A stretch of 64,000 bases of DNA from [Clostridium] fimetarium (GTDB taxonomy: Bacteria; Bacillota; Clostridia; Lachnospirales; Lachnospiraceae). This document shows, piece after piece, positions 32,028 through 41,164 of this stretch. Location of the stretch: NCBI RefSeq assembly GCF_900111235.1, contig NZ_FOJI01000001.1, positions 493,294 through 557,293 of the forward strand, given 5' to 3'. Below the pieces are notes generated by a model. It ran no database searches, was not told the origin of the DNA, and saw only the letters and a list, made by a program, of their open reading frames with translations. Both the position numbers and the translations under genes were made by a program. Every line of letters starts with the position of its first letter. Positions within the stretch are counted from its first letter, which is position 1.

Positions 32028-34568
32028 ATGAAACAAACATTTGATATCACAGGGATGACCTGCAGTGCATGTAGTGCACATATAGATAAGAGCGTTTCTA
32101 AGATTGAGGGAGTTAATTCTGTAAATGTGAATCTCCTACAAAATAAGATGTCAGTAGAGTTTAATGAATCAGCGGTGGATGAGCAGACAATCATTACTGC
32201 AGTTGTAAAAAGCGGATATGGTGCAGCCTTGGTAGCTGCAAAAAATGGGAAACCAACAGATACCAATATTAAAAATAGTGTCAATGACGAAGCAAAAAGT
32301 ATGAAGGTTAGAGTAATCGTGTCTTTCGTATTTTTAATTCCACTTTTGTATATTTCTATGGCGCATATGTTTGAAACTGCACTTCCTGCAATTTTTTTAG
32401 GTCATGAAAATATGATGATATTTGCATTAACAGAACTGTTTTTGACATTGCCTATTGTATTTATTAACAGAAAATATTTTAGCGTAGGTTTCAAAACATT
32501 GTTTAAAGGCGCCCCTAATATGGATTCATTAATTGCAATCGGTTCGACGGCAGCTGTTGGATATAGCATTTACGCATTATTTTATATGGGTTATTATTTA
32601 GGACATGGCAATCTAGAACTGGCGCATGATTTTACAATGGAGTTGTATTTTGAATCGGCAGGAATGATTCTAGGCCTTGTAACCTTTGGTAAATATCTTG
32701 AAAGCCGTTCTAAGAAAAGAACATCAGATGCGATCACAAAGTTAATTAATCTTGCACCAAAAACTGCAGTAGTGCTCAGAGATGGTAAAGAATTAGAGAT
32801 AGAAGCATACGAACTCGTCGTTGGAGATATTATTATTGTAAAATCAGGACAAACGGTTCCCGCGGATGGAATTATCGTTGATGGAAATGCAGTGATTGAT
32901 GAGTCAGTCATTACGGGCGAAAGTATTCCAGTCGAGAAAAATATTGGTGATAAAGTAATTGGAGCAACCATCAATAAAAGTGGGTATTTTAAATTTGAGG
33001 CAAAGAAAGTTGGAGCGGATACAACGCTTTCACAGATTATAGAATTGGTTGAGGAAGCCGGTAGTTCTAAGGCACCAATTGCAAAGCTTGCTGACAAGGT
33101 GAGTGGAGTATTTGTGCCAGTGGTAATTACAATTGCGATAGTGTCTAGCATTGTGTGGCTGTTAATGGGATACCCATTCAGCTTCGCGTTATCAATTGGG
33201 ATTGCAGTACTTGTAATCTCGTGTCCATGTGCATTGGGACTAGCAACACCGACTGCTATTATGGTTGGAACTGGGAAAGGTGCCGAGAATGGAATCTTAA
33301 TCAAATCGGCCGAAAGCCTAGAGATTGCACATATGATAGATACCGTAGTGTTAGATAAGACAGGAACAGTGACGATTGGAAAACCCCAGGTTACAGATGT
33401 GATTTTGACATCTGATATAGATGAGCAGACATTGGTTAAAATTGCAGCATCAATTGAAAATCATTCAGAGCATCCATTGGCAGAGGCGATTGTAGAATAT
33501 GCAATCCTACTTGGCATTGATGTAAATGAACTGGATATCAAAGACTTTGGCGCAACGGTTGGGCAGGGAATATATGCCAGCATAAATGGAAATAATATAC
33601 TTGCAGGCAATTTGAAAATGATGAAAGCAAACAATGTCATTTTCGAAAAATCAGCAGAGGGCAAGGTGGAAACATATGCAGAAGCATTTGCAGAAGACGG
33701 AAAAACTCCGTTATACTTTGCACAAAACAACCAGTTGATTGGTATGATAGCAGTTGCTGATGTAATTAAGGAAAGTACGCCTGCGGCCATACAAGCATTT
33801 ATACAAATGGGAATTGAAGTAATCATGCTTACCGGTGATAACGAAAAAACAGCCCAAGCGATCGGCAGACAAATAGGAATTAGCAAGGTAATAGCTGAAG
33901 TATTACCACAAGATAAAGAACATGAAGTTAGAAAATTACAAGAACAAGGCAAGAAAGTTGCAATGATTGGCGATGGAATTAATGATGCACCAGCGCTTGC
34001 AAGAGCCGATGTTGGAATTGCAATCGGAGCGGGGACAGACGTTGCCATTGAATCTGCAGATATTGTTTTGATGAAGAGTGACTTGATGGATAGCGTTACA
34101 GCAATTCAATTAAGTAAAGCAGTTATTAAAAACATTAAAGAAAACTTATTTTGGGCATTCTTTTATAATATAATAGGAATACCAATTGCTGCCGGTTTAC
34201 TTTATGTTCCATTTGGGTTAAAATTAAGTCCAATCCTTGGAGCAGCAGCTATGAGCTTTAGTTCGGTATTTGTTGTAAGTAATGCTTTAAGATTGAAGTT
34301 ATTTAAACCTAGGAAGTATGTAAGCAGTAAAATTATAAAAAAAGAAACGGAGATTAATATAATGAAAAAAACAATAAGAATTGAAGGAATGATGTGTGAT
34401 CACTGTACTGGAAGAGTAAGTAAAGCGCTGAATGATATAGATGGAGTGAAGGCAGAGGTTAATTTGCAAGATAAAGCGGCTTATATTGAACTGTCCCAAG
34501 AAGTAAGTGATGAAGTACTTAAAAATGCCGTAACAGAGGCAGGATATGAAGTGATAAGTGTAGAGTAA
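32028..34568 (+). CDS. copA: Copper-exporting P1B ATPase fused to a CopZ domain
   Basis: The ATG at 32028 behind GGAGG gives 846 residues. An N-terminal metal-binding domain carries GMTCSACS (Cys12, Cys15). Six to eight helices include the CPC motif (399-401), phosphorylation motif DKTGT (Asp443) and hinge GDGINDAPALARAD. Residues 779-846 are a second metal-binding domain (MMCDHC) at the C-terminus, which is unusual for CopA and looks like a fused CopZ chaperone. The enzyme pumps Cu(I) out of the cell. The CsoR box upstream and csoR downstream fit copper control. Confidence 0.96.
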   Translation: MKQTFDITGMTCSACSAHIDKSVSKIEGVNSVNVNLLQNKMSVEFNESAVDEQTIITAVVKSGYGAALVAAKNGKPTDTNIKNSVNDEAKSMKVRVIVSFVFLIPLLYISMAHMFETALPAIFLGHENMMIFALTELFLTLPIVFINRKYFSVGFKTLFKGAPNMDSLIAIGSTAAVGYSIYALFYMGYYLGHGNLELAHDFTMELYFESAGMILGLVTFGKYLESRSKKRTSDAITKLINLAPKTAVVLRDGKELEIEAYELVVGDIIIVKSGQTVPADGIIVDGNAVIDESVITGESIPVEKNIGDKVIGATINKSGYFKFEAKKVGADTTLSQIIELVEEAGSSKAPIAKLADKVSGVFVPVVITIAIVSSIVWLLMGYPFSFALSIGIAVLVISCPCALGLATPTAIMVGTGKGAENGILIKSAESLEIAHMIDTVVLDKTGTVTIGKPQVTDVILTSDIDEQTLVKIAASIENHSEHPLAEAIVEYAILLGIDVNELDIKDFGATVGQGIYASINGNNILAGNLKMMKANNVIFEKSAEGKVETYAEAFAEDGKTPLYFAQNNQLIGMIAVADVIKESTPAAIQAFIQMGIEVIMLTGDNEKTAQAIGRQIGISKVIAEVLPQDKEHEVRKLQEQGKKVAMIGDGINDAPALARADVGIAIGAGTDVAIESADIVLMKSDLMDSVTAIQLSKAVIKNIKENLFWAFFYNIIGIPIAAGLLYVPFGLKLSPILGAAAMSFSSVFVVSNALRLKLFKPRKYVSSKIIKKETEINIMKKTIRIEGMMCDHCTGRVSKALNDIDGVKAEVNLQDKAAYIELSQEVSDEVLKNAVTEAGYEVISVE
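34362..34568 (+). CDS. Possible separate CopZ from an internal start in copA
   Basis: Inside copA and in the same frame, GGAG (34349-34352) stands nine bases before ATG 34362. That start begins exactly at the C-terminal metal-binding domain and would give a free 68-residue CopZ-like copper chaperone with MCDHC. The preceding residues (IIKKETEINI) look like a former intergenic stretch translated through. Whether the internal start is used cannot be told from sequence. Confidence 0.45.
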   Translation: MKKTIRIEGMMCDHCTGRVSKALNDIDGVKAEVNLQDKAAYIELSQEVSDEVLKNAVTEAGYEVISVE

Positions 34569-34623
34569 AGTCCCAAATTTGTATTTTCTACGCAAATATA
34601 TTAAAAAAACGGAGGTGCAAATT

Positions 34624-34887
34624 TTGCAAGCAGATAAAGCAAAAGTAAATCGATTATTAAAGACTGCAAGAGGTCAAATCGATGGGATTCTTAAAATGAT
34701 AGAAGAGGACAGATATTGCATTGACATTTCTAATCAATTAATGGCAACACAGGCTATTTTAAATAAGGCGAACAAAGAAGTGATTAGTGCTCATATGAAG
34801 ACTTGTGTGAAGGAAGCAATTACTCAAAATAAATGTGATGAAAAAATAGATGAATTAATAGCAGTAATAGATAAACTGTCTAAATAA
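34624..34887 (+). CDS. csoR: Copper-sensing repressor CsoR
   Basis: The TTG at 34624 behind GGAGGTG gives 87 residues; upstream in-frame starts lack a ribosome binding site. The four-helix DUF156 fold shows Cys32, His57 and Cys61, with the same 25 and 4 residue spacing as the Cu(I) ligands of known CsoR. It represses copA through the box at 31865-31881 and is relieved by copper. Confidence 0.95.
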   Translation: MQADKAKVNRLLKTARGQIDGILKMIEEDRYCIDISNQLMATQAILNKANKEVISAHMKTCVKEAITQNKCDEKIDELIAVIDKLSK

Positions 34888-34899
34888 GAAGGTGTAAAT

Positions 34900-35955
34900 T
34901 TGAAAATATTAAAGAGGCTTTTGGCTGTTTCATTTGGCCTTATGACTGTATTATGTATAGCTTTTATATACGATAACGTATCAAATAAGTCACAAGATTA
35001 TGTTAATATAATGAAGTACGTAAATAGTGCGGCTACACAAGCAGTGATTAATTTCGATGATGCATTGCAAAAAGTAACGAAATCAGTGAATACAACAAGT
35101 GCATCCGATGTTATTGGAAATCTAAAGTCAGATCTAAAGATTACGGATGGTAAAGGAAATCTTGTGTCTGACAGTGCAAATGCGCAAGATACTACTACCA
35201 AACCTGCAACTTCAAGTTCTGGGACTAGCAGCTTCCCAGAGAAAATGTACCCATATAGAGCAATGCTTACTTCTACACAGCAGGCAGTATATGATCAGGT
35301 ATATGATAATGCAATGAAAATTAATGCTTCTTTTAATATAAGCGGATCAATCGATAGCAGTGGCTTAACAAATGTAATGACGGCAATATATAATGATCAT
35401 CCAGAGCTGTTTTGGATGGATACAAGTTATAGTTATGGATATACAACCAAGGGAACAGTAGTGTCAATCGTACTTGAATTTAATGATACCGTCAATAATT
35501 TTACCGCTAGTAAGAACAAATTTGACAACGTAGCAAATTCAATTATTGCAAAGACAACTGGACTAACGAGTGATTTGGAAAAAGAAAAAATGGTATACAA
35601 ATCTTTAATGAATATAGATACATATGATGAAAATTCACTACTTAACCAGAGTGCATACAGCGCAATGGTAAATGGTAGTTCCGTATGTGCTGGATATTCA
35701 AGAGCATTTCAGTATATTATGATGCAGATAGGAATTCCATGTTATTTTTGCAGTGGTTATGCGAATAATGGAAATCATGCCTGGAATATCGTGAAATTAA
35801 ATGATAATTATTATAATTTAGATTTGTCTTGGGATGATTCAATTGGGGATGCAAGCAATACATTTTCGTTTCAGTATTTCAATATAGCGGATAGCGTTTT
35901 CTCAAGTACACATACAAGGCGAGATATGTCTGTGAAGTTGCCCGTATGTAAATAA
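34900..35955 (+). CDS. Membrane-anchored transglutaminase-like protein
   Basis: This 351-residue protein starts at TTG behind AGAAGGTG and has a signal anchor at about 5-25. A Ser/Thr-rich linker follows, then a transglutaminase/peptidase-like core with Cys263 in SSVCAGYSRAF, His293 in GNHAWNIV and Asp308 in NLDLSWDD. Homologues are extracellular and may cleave or crosslink peptides at the cell wall. It is 12 bp after csoR but has no obvious copper role. Confidence 0.85.
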   Translation: MKILKRLLAVSFGLMTVLCIAFIYDNVSNKSQDYVNIMKYVNSAATQAVINFDDALQKVTKSVNTTSASDVIGNLKSDLKITDGKGNLVSDSANAQDTTTKPATSSSGTSSFPEKMYPYRAMLTSTQQAVYDQVYDNAMKINASFNISGSIDSSGLTNVMTAIYNDHPELFWMDTSYSYGYTTKGTVVSIVLEFNDTVNNFTASKNKFDNVANSIIAKTTGLTSDLEKEKMVYKSLMNIDTYDENSLLNQSAYSAMVNGSSVCAGYSRAFQYIMMQIGIPCYFCSGYANNGNHAWNIVKLNDNYYNLDLSWDDSIGDASNTFSFQYFNIADSVFSSTHTRRDMSVKLPVCK

Positions 35956-35974
35956 TTTAATATTCTATCTTAAT

Positions 35975-36028
35975 AAATCCCATATTGACTCAACTAACAG
36001 AAAAACAATGTTGAATCATATGGGATTT
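35975..36028. terminator. Hairpin between transglutaminase-like and carboxyltransferase genes
   Basis: AAATCCCATAT (35975-35985) pairs with ATATGGGATTT (36018-36028), extended by GACTCAAC/GTTGAATC. No clear T tract follows, so it may be a weak terminator or a regulatory hairpin. Confidence 0.5.
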
Positions 36029-36079
36029 AAACGTATAATAAAATTATATAATTTGGGATAAAATACAAGGAGATATTGT

Positions 36080-37582
36080 ATGGAACAATACGACTTAGAT
36101 AAACAGCATCAAAAGGGAAAACTTCATGCGATAGAAAGAATTCATTTGATAATGGATAAGGGATCATTTAAAGAAACCTATATAGGACCAGGCCCTACAA
36201 ATGCAGCTGGAAGTGCGGCATATGATGGCGTTATTTCTGGAGTTGGTAGGATAAAGCGAAAGAAGGTATATATATATTCCCAGGATTTCACAGTGAAAGG
36301 TGGTTCACTAGGGTGGAATCAAGGATTTAAGATAGCAAGAACAATAGAAGATGCAATTGTTAATAAATGCCCAGTCATTGGAATTAGTGATTCTGGAGGA
36401 GCTAGAATTCAAGATGGAATAGATGCCATGGCGGGATATGGTGAGGTTTTCTATTATAATACATTAGCTTCTGGGTATATTCCACAAATAGCAATAATAG
36501 CTGGACCTTGCGCTGGTGGAGCGGTATATTCACCCGCAATTATGGATTTTACATTTATTGTGGATAATATAGGAAAAATGTTTTTGACAGGACCAAAAGT
36601 AATAAAACAAGCAACAAATAAAGAGGTAACGATAGAAGAGCTTGGTGGTTCTGTTATGCATGCGCAAAAAAGCGGGGTTGCACATTTTAGATGTGCCTCT
36701 GAACTTGAATGCTATAATCAAGTTAGAGATTTGATAAACTTAATTCCTTCGTGCTATGCAAAGAAAAAACTTGAAATTTTGGATTTCGCTAAGCTTAATA
36801 TTCAAGATAAGGATCAAACTCCACTTCAATACATACTGCCCGAACAAGACAATATGGTTTACAGTATGAGAGAACTTGTTAAAATAATAGTAGACGAAAA
36901 TACATATTTTGGCGTACTTTCAGAATATGCTAAAAATATATTGACTGCATTTGCAAAAATAGGAGATATTACGGTAGGAATAGTTGCTAACGAACCAAAA
37001 TATCGGGCGGGTGTTTTGGATTGTGATGCAAGTGATAAGGCGGCTAGATTTATTCAATTTTGTGATAGTTTTAATATTCCAATTATCACATTTACAGATG
37101 TACCTGGGTTTATGCCAGGTATTGATGAGGAAAGAAAAGGGATTATAAGACATGGGGCAAAGTTGTTGTACGCTTATTCAGAAGCGACAACCATTAAAAT
37201 CAATGTAATTATAAGAAAAGCATATGGTGGCTCTTATGTTGCAATGTGCAGCAAGCATCTTAGAGCAGATAGAGTATATGCGTGGCCAAGTGCCAAGATT
37301 GCAGTTATGGGGGCAGAAGCCGCTTGTGAAGTAGTATATGCAAAGATACTTAACACATTTACAGATGAAAAGAGAAAGAAAGACTATTTCAGTGAAAAAG
37401 TAGAGGAATATAGAAAGACTGCAATGGGAATAGAAGTTGCTCACAAACGTGGATTTGTAGATGAGATAATTGATCCAGTTGACACAAGAAATCGCTTGAT
37501 TACTGATTTGAGAGAACTTATAAACAAGACAAGAAGCAGAAAAATGACAATTAATAAAAAACATGGCAATATACCGATGTAA
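36080..37582 (+). CDS. Acyl-CoA carboxylase/decarboxylase carboxyltransferase subunit
   Basis: This 500-residue protein has both halves of the crotonase-fold carboxyltransferase: GISDSGGARIQDG and GPCAGGAVYSPA in the N-half, DVPGFMPG and IRKAYGGSYVAMCSKHL in the C-half. It matches PccB and the alpha subunit of methylmalonyl-CoA decarboxylase. It would move a carboxyl group between biotin and propionyl-, acetyl- or methylmalonyl-CoA. No biotin carrier, biotin carboxylase or membrane pump subunit is encoded nearby, so partners must lie elsewhere. Confidence 0.9.
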   Translation: MEQYDLDKQHQKGKLHAIERIHLIMDKGSFKETYIGPGPTNAAGSAAYDGVISGVGRIKRKKVYIYSQDFTVKGGSLGWNQGFKIARTIEDAIVNKCPVIGISDSGGARIQDGIDAMAGYGEVFYYNTLASGYIPQIAIIAGPCAGGAVYSPAIMDFTFIVDNIGKMFLTGPKVIKQATNKEVTIEELGGSVMHAQKSGVAHFRCASELECYNQVRDLINLIPSCYAKKKLEILDFAKLNIQDKDQTPLQYILPEQDNMVYSMRELVKIIVDENTYFGVLSEYAKNILTAFAKIGDITVGIVANEPKYRAGVLDCDASDKAARFIQFCDSFNIPIITFTDVPGFMPGIDEERKGIIRHGAKLLYAYSEATTIKINVIIRKAYGGSYVAMCSKHLRADRVYAWPSAKIAVMGAEAACEVVYAKILNTFTDEKRKKDYFSEKVEEYRKTAMGIEVAHKRGFVDEIIDPVDTRNRLITDLRELINKTRSRKMTINKKHGNIPM

Positions 37583-37661
37583 ATTTTTTTTAGTATATTT
37601 GCAGTCAAATACATATTGTGGTAAAATAAAGACCAAGTATATTTGATTACTGGAGGAATTT

Positions 37662-38378
37662 ATGAAGTATTCAATTGACACACATACACATTCAATCGTT
37701 AGTGGACATGCATATAATACAATAGATGAGATGACTAGAGAAGCGGCGGACAAAGGCGTTTCGCATTTTGCACTCACTGAGCATGCACCTAAAATGCCAG
37801 GCAGCTGTAATGAATTATACTTTTATAATTTGAAAGTCTTGAAACATGAAAAGTATGGTGTTAACAGATTATTTGGTGCTGAATTAAATATAATGGATTT
37901 TAATGGTAGAGTCGATTTGCCAGAACATATCTTACGACATTTAGATATTGTAATTGCAAGCCTTCATTCACCATGTATTATTGCTGGAACAAGGGAACAA
38001 AATACCAATGCACTGATTGAGGCAATTAAGAATCCATATATTAATATAATTGGTCATCCAGATGATAGTAGGTATCCGGTCGATTTTGAACCGATTGTCC
38101 TTGCAGCTAAGCAATATCACACGTTGCTTGAACTTAATAATACATCACTTAAGCCAACAGGGCCAAGAGTCAATGCAAAAGTGAATGATATTGAGATGCT
38201 TGAACTTTGCAAGAAACATAATGTATGTATATCACTTGCAAGTGATGCTCATATAGCAGAAAGTATCTGTGATTTTGAACTGGTTGAGGGGCTTTTGGAA
38301 GAATTAGATTTTCCTGAAAGACTCGTAGCGAACGCTGATTATGAGCTATTAGAAAGTTATTTGAATTATAAAAAGTAA
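37662..38378 (+). CDS. PHP-domain phosphatase (YcdX-like)
   Basis: This 238-residue PHP protein begins with the metal motif DTHTHSIVSGHAYNT, followed by ALTEHAP, GAELNI, ASLHSP, GHPDD and the late ASDAHI, all parts of the three-metal site. YcdX-type proteins hydrolyse phosphoesters; the physiological substrate is uncertain. Ribosome binding site GGAGG. It stands alone. Confidence 0.92.
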   Translation: MKYSIDTHTHSIVSGHAYNTIDEMTREAADKGVSHFALTEHAPKMPGSCNELYFYNLKVLKHEKYGVNRLFGAELNIMDFNGRVDLPEHILRHLDIVIASLHSPCIIAGTREQNTNALIEAIKNPYINIIGHPDDSRYPVDFEPIVLAAKQYHTLLELNNTSLKPTGPRVNAKVNDIEMLELCKKHNVCISLASDAHIAESICDFELVEGLLEELDFPERLVANADYELLESYLNYKK

Positions 38379-38600
38379 AATATATAATATCCTTATATTG
38401 AATTTAAAAGTAGATACTTCTAAATAAAAAATATTACTCGATGCATTTATATTTTAAATGATAACACCATGCTTCTACACTATAAAACTTCTTTACTTTA
38501 AAACTTTAATATGTTAAAATCAACCTATAATAAAAAGAAATACTAGTGATTTTTAGTGTAGTAAAATGCGAATTACATTCGTATAGCAGAAGGGAGCATT

Positions 38601-38897
38601 GTGAATAAAAAACTTAGAACACCTGAAGTAGAACAATTATTTGATGCAATACTTAGTTTGAAAGATAAGGAAGAATGTTTCGCATACTTTGAAGATATTT
38701 GTACGATTAATGAGTTGTTATCATTGTCACAGCGCTTTGAAGTTGCAAAGATGCTTCGTGAACATAAGACATATATTGATATTGCACAAAAGACAGGGGC
38801 TTCAACAGCCACTATCAGTCGTGTGAATCGTTCGCTAAATTACGGCAATGACGGATATGATATGGTATTTGAAAGAATTATCAAGAAAGAATTATAA
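38601..38897 (+). CDS. yerC: YerC/TrpR-like DNA-binding protein
   Basis: A GTG start behind GAAGGGAG gives 98 residues with the TrpR-like fold of YerC/YecD: LFDAILSLKDKEECFAYFEDICTINEL, SQRFEVAKML and the helix-turn-helix TYIDIAQKTGASTATISRVNRSL. The family resembles the Trp repressor but lacks proof of tryptophan binding. The regulatory target is unknown. A strong terminator follows. Confidence 0.92.
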   Translation: MNKKLRTPEVEQLFDAILSLKDKEECFAYFEDICTINELLSLSQRFEVAKMLREHKTYIDIAQKTGASTATISRVNRSLNYGNDGYDMVFERIIKKEL

Positions 38898-38940
38898 AAT
38901 TTAAAAACACACAATAATTCCACATAAATCATATAAAAAA

Positions 38941-38974
38941 AGGAAGTTCAATTGAAATGAACTTCCTTTTTTTT
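38941..38974 (+). terminator. Intrinsic terminator
   Basis: AGGAAGTTCA (38941-38950) pairs perfectly with TGAACTTCCT (38958-38967), then eight T residues. Confidence 0.92.
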
Positions 38975-39013
38975 GTTTGATTTTTCAGTTGATTTTCAAA
39001 TATCTATTACTTT

Positions 39014-39661
39014 CTATATCTTCTTTTTATCTTTTTCATTTTCATTTTCCTTATTATCGCTAGTATTTTGCTTTGGAGAAAGTTCATCAATGATATTCTC
39101 AATAATATTTTTCTTCATATAAACATCAAAACTAAGTAATGATACAAAAGTGAAAAGTTGCATAAAGTGTTGCTCATCTTTGTTTTCAATATTTTTAAAC
39201 GCATCTTCCGATAATTTGAATTGTGTAAAAACATCTTTGGAAATATTGGAAAGCTGCGATTTTTCAAGTCTATATATTTCTTTATAGATAGCATCTAATG
39301 AGGAATCCCCATGATCTCCGAAAAAGTTTTCGGTGAGAGGAGTTAATAACTTTTGGATATCGCTAATGGAGAGTATGCTTTTAAAATAGTAAATGAAAGC
39401 CAGCATATAGATATGATCTTTTGAATACTTCTTCTTAACTGGAGGTGGTAAAAGATCATTTTTTGTATAGTTGTTTATCATGGTTTTTGTAAGAATCTTA
39501 TCGTCAGCATAGCGCTTCACATCGGAAAGATGGTCGTCCATAAAAGTTGTAACTTGATCCATATACAAATCTATATTAGGTACATCACCAGGTTTTATAT
39601 AGTTAATTTTTGATAATTTTCTGAGTAGCGAATTGAGAAATTCAGAATTGTCACTGTCCAT
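39014..39661 (-). CDS. DUF1836 MerR-like DNA-binding protein
   Basis: This 215-residue protein, on the minus strand, has the DUF1836 pattern: YADDKILTKTMINNYTKNDLLPPPVKKKYSKDHIYML near 62-98 looks like a MerR-type winged helix, followed by helical repeats and a charged Lys/Glu/Asn tail. The function is unknown; DNA binding is inferred from the fold. It is transcribed away from the DUF350 operon whose promoter lies between them. Confidence 0.85.
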   Translation of the reverse strand: MDSDNSEFLNSLLRKLSKINYIKPGDVPNIDLYMDQVTTFMDDHLSDVKRYADDKILTKTMINNYTKNDLLPPPVKKKYSKDHIYMLAFIYYFKSILSISDIQKLLTPLTENFFGDHGDSSLDAIYKEIYRLEKSQLSNISKDVFTQFKLSEDAFKNIENKDEQHFMQLFTFVSLLSFDVYMKKNIIENIIDELSPKQNTSDNKENENEKDKKKI

Positions 39662-39771
39662 AATACGCCTACCCCCTTCTTGTTAGTTATACATCATATT
39701 ATATAGTATTAAAAACTATATGACAAGGGGTAAATTGACTAGTTTTCATCTGCAGAGTGAACTGTTTTATC

Positions 39772-39800
39772 TTGACAATATTATCCTCATAACATATAAT
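39772..39800 (+). promoter_or_regulatory. Perfect sigma-A promoter of the DUF350/ATP-grasp operon
   Basis: TTGACA at 39772-39777, 17 bp, TATAAT at 39795-39800 match consensus exactly. It lies 47 bp upstream of the GTG start of the first gene. Confidence 0.9.
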
Positions 39801-39846
39801 TACAAGGAATAATTTGCCATAAAAATATAATTTAAGGGGGTTTATT

Positions 39847-40239
39847 GTGAACGTATATTTGAATGCAGGTATCTACTTTTTGATGACATCAGTTATCATA
39901 CTAATTGCAATCTTTTTATTTGACTTGATCACAAAATACAAGGTTTGGGATGAGATTGCGAAGGGAAACGTGTCAGTAGCATTAGCAACAGGAGGTGTTG
40001 TTGTCGGTATTGCGAACATCTTGAAATGTGCAATTTTAACGAATGAAAGTTTAATTGATACAATTATTTGGGGTGGTATTGGAAGTGTTGTTTTACTACT
40101 CGTGTATCTTGCTTTTGAACTACTTACACCTAAGTTAAATGTAACTGAAGAAATCGGAAAAGGCAACGTCGCAGTTGGAATTTTGTCCTTTGTTTTTTCA
40201 CTAGCATTTAGTTTGATTATTGGATCTTCTATATCATAA
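39847..40239 (+). CDS. DUF350 membrane protein (YjfL-like)
   Basis: A GTG start behind AAGGGGG gives 130 residues with four helices. It has two DUF350 half-repeats, seen as the parallel segments YKVWDEIAKGNVSVALATGGVVVGIAN and KLNVTEEIGKGNVAVGILSFVFSLA. E. coli YjfL belongs to this family and is encoded in an operon with a glutathionylspermidine-synthase-like protein and a PspA-like protein. It is the first gene of an apparent six-gene unit with the same ingredients. Role unknown; membrane stress is inferred from context. Confidence 0.9.
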   Translation: MNVYLNAGIYFLMTSVIILIAIFLFDLITKYKVWDEIAKGNVSVALATGGVVVGIANILKCAILTNESLIDTIIWGGIGSVVLLLVYLAFELLTPKLNVTEEIGKGNVAVGILSFVFSLAFSLIIGSSIS

Positions 40240-40279
40240 CTGAACCGAATACATATCTATATGAAAGAGGGAAATAATT

Positions 40280-40453
40280 TTGAAAGATATTTATATCTAT
40301 ATTACACCAGAAAATTGGAATAAAGATAAACCAGAAGTAACAATATTTGGTAATGTTATCTCTAATAATGAGAATTATGTCGAAATTAAAGACGACAAGG
40401 GATATACTCAAATTATCAATATCCAGAAAGTATTTGCTATTGTTTATATGTAA
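40280..40453 (+). CDS. Small cytoplasmic protein, unknown (57 aa)
   Basis: TTG at 40280 stands seven bases after AGAGGG and opens 57 codons ending at TAA 40451-40453. The protein alternates polar and hydrophobic residues (DIYIYITPENW, EVTIFGNVI, YTQIINIQKVFAIVYM), fitting a small beta-rich domain, with no signal or membrane segment. It fits neatly between DUF350 and the next gene with operon-like spacing. I do not recognise a family. Confidence 0.6.
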   Translation: MKDIYIYITPENWNKDKPEVTIFGNVISNNENYVEIKDDKGYTQIINIQKVFAIVYM

Positions 40454-40506
40454 AACATACTAACGATTTAATTGTTAATAAATCCATAGCAGAGGAAACG
40501 ACGAAT

Positions 40507-41148
40507 ATGCAAAAGCATTTAATGGATATTGACCTTTACCATCTATATAAAAAATGGTATGACGGATGTGGTGCGTTTGAATGTTTTGTTCATTCTACGC
40601 CATTTGTAACACTAAAGAATTATCCTGATTTTGTACTTAAGGATGTTTGTTTTGAACAAGACAAATTCACAGAAGAAGTTTTAGATATTATTTCACAACA
40701 TATCAATCCTAGAACCTTATTTATGATGGATTTTAATGCACAACTATCATTAAAAGCAGCCTATATCTTGCAAGAAAGATCAGCACTTAAGCCAATTTTA
40801 ACGTTTAGGCAAATTAATCATCCATATGGTTTAGTCTTTGATGAAGATGCGATTAGCTCTTTGATTTCTTATAGTGAAAAAATAACTGATAAAAATAATA
40901 ATGGTTTTATTTTTGTATTAGATTATCTAAGATATAGTGAATTTAGTGAAGCTATTTATAAAACAAAATTTAACAATCAATATGAGATAACAGAATATGA
41001 TTTGCCCGTATGCGAAATGCTAAATGATCTGGATTACCAACAAGTTGTCGTTTTATATCAAGGAACGTTGAAGGAAGATATAAAACTCTACACAGATTAT
41101 TTGCAAGAAAATGGCATACAGGTAGTAATGTTTCATTTAAACGATTAA
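40507..41148 (+). CDS. Unknown 213-aa protein of the DUF350/ATP-grasp operon
   Basis: No known family is recognised. The protein has no signal or membrane helix, and its secondary-structure pattern suggests an alpha/beta fold (PRTLFMMDF, GFIFVLDYL, QQVVVLYQG, QVVMFHL are strand-like). A CGAFECFVHSTPFV segment near the N-terminus holds two cysteines. Position in the operon, between DUF350 and a lipoprotein, suggests a cytoplasmic partner of the ATP-grasp enzyme. Confidence 0.75.
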   Translation: MQKHLMDIDLYHLYKKWYDGCGAFECFVHSTPFVTLKNYPDFVLKDVCFEQDKFTEEVLDIISQHINPRTLFMMDFNAQLSLKAAYILQERSALKPILTFRQINHPYGLVFDEDAISSLISYSEKITDKNNNGFIFVLDYLRYSEFSEAIYKTKFNNQYEITEYDLPVCEMLNDLDYQQVVVLYQGTLKEDIKLYTDYLQENGIQVVMFHLND

Positions 41149-41164
41149 TATATGAGGGGTTTAT

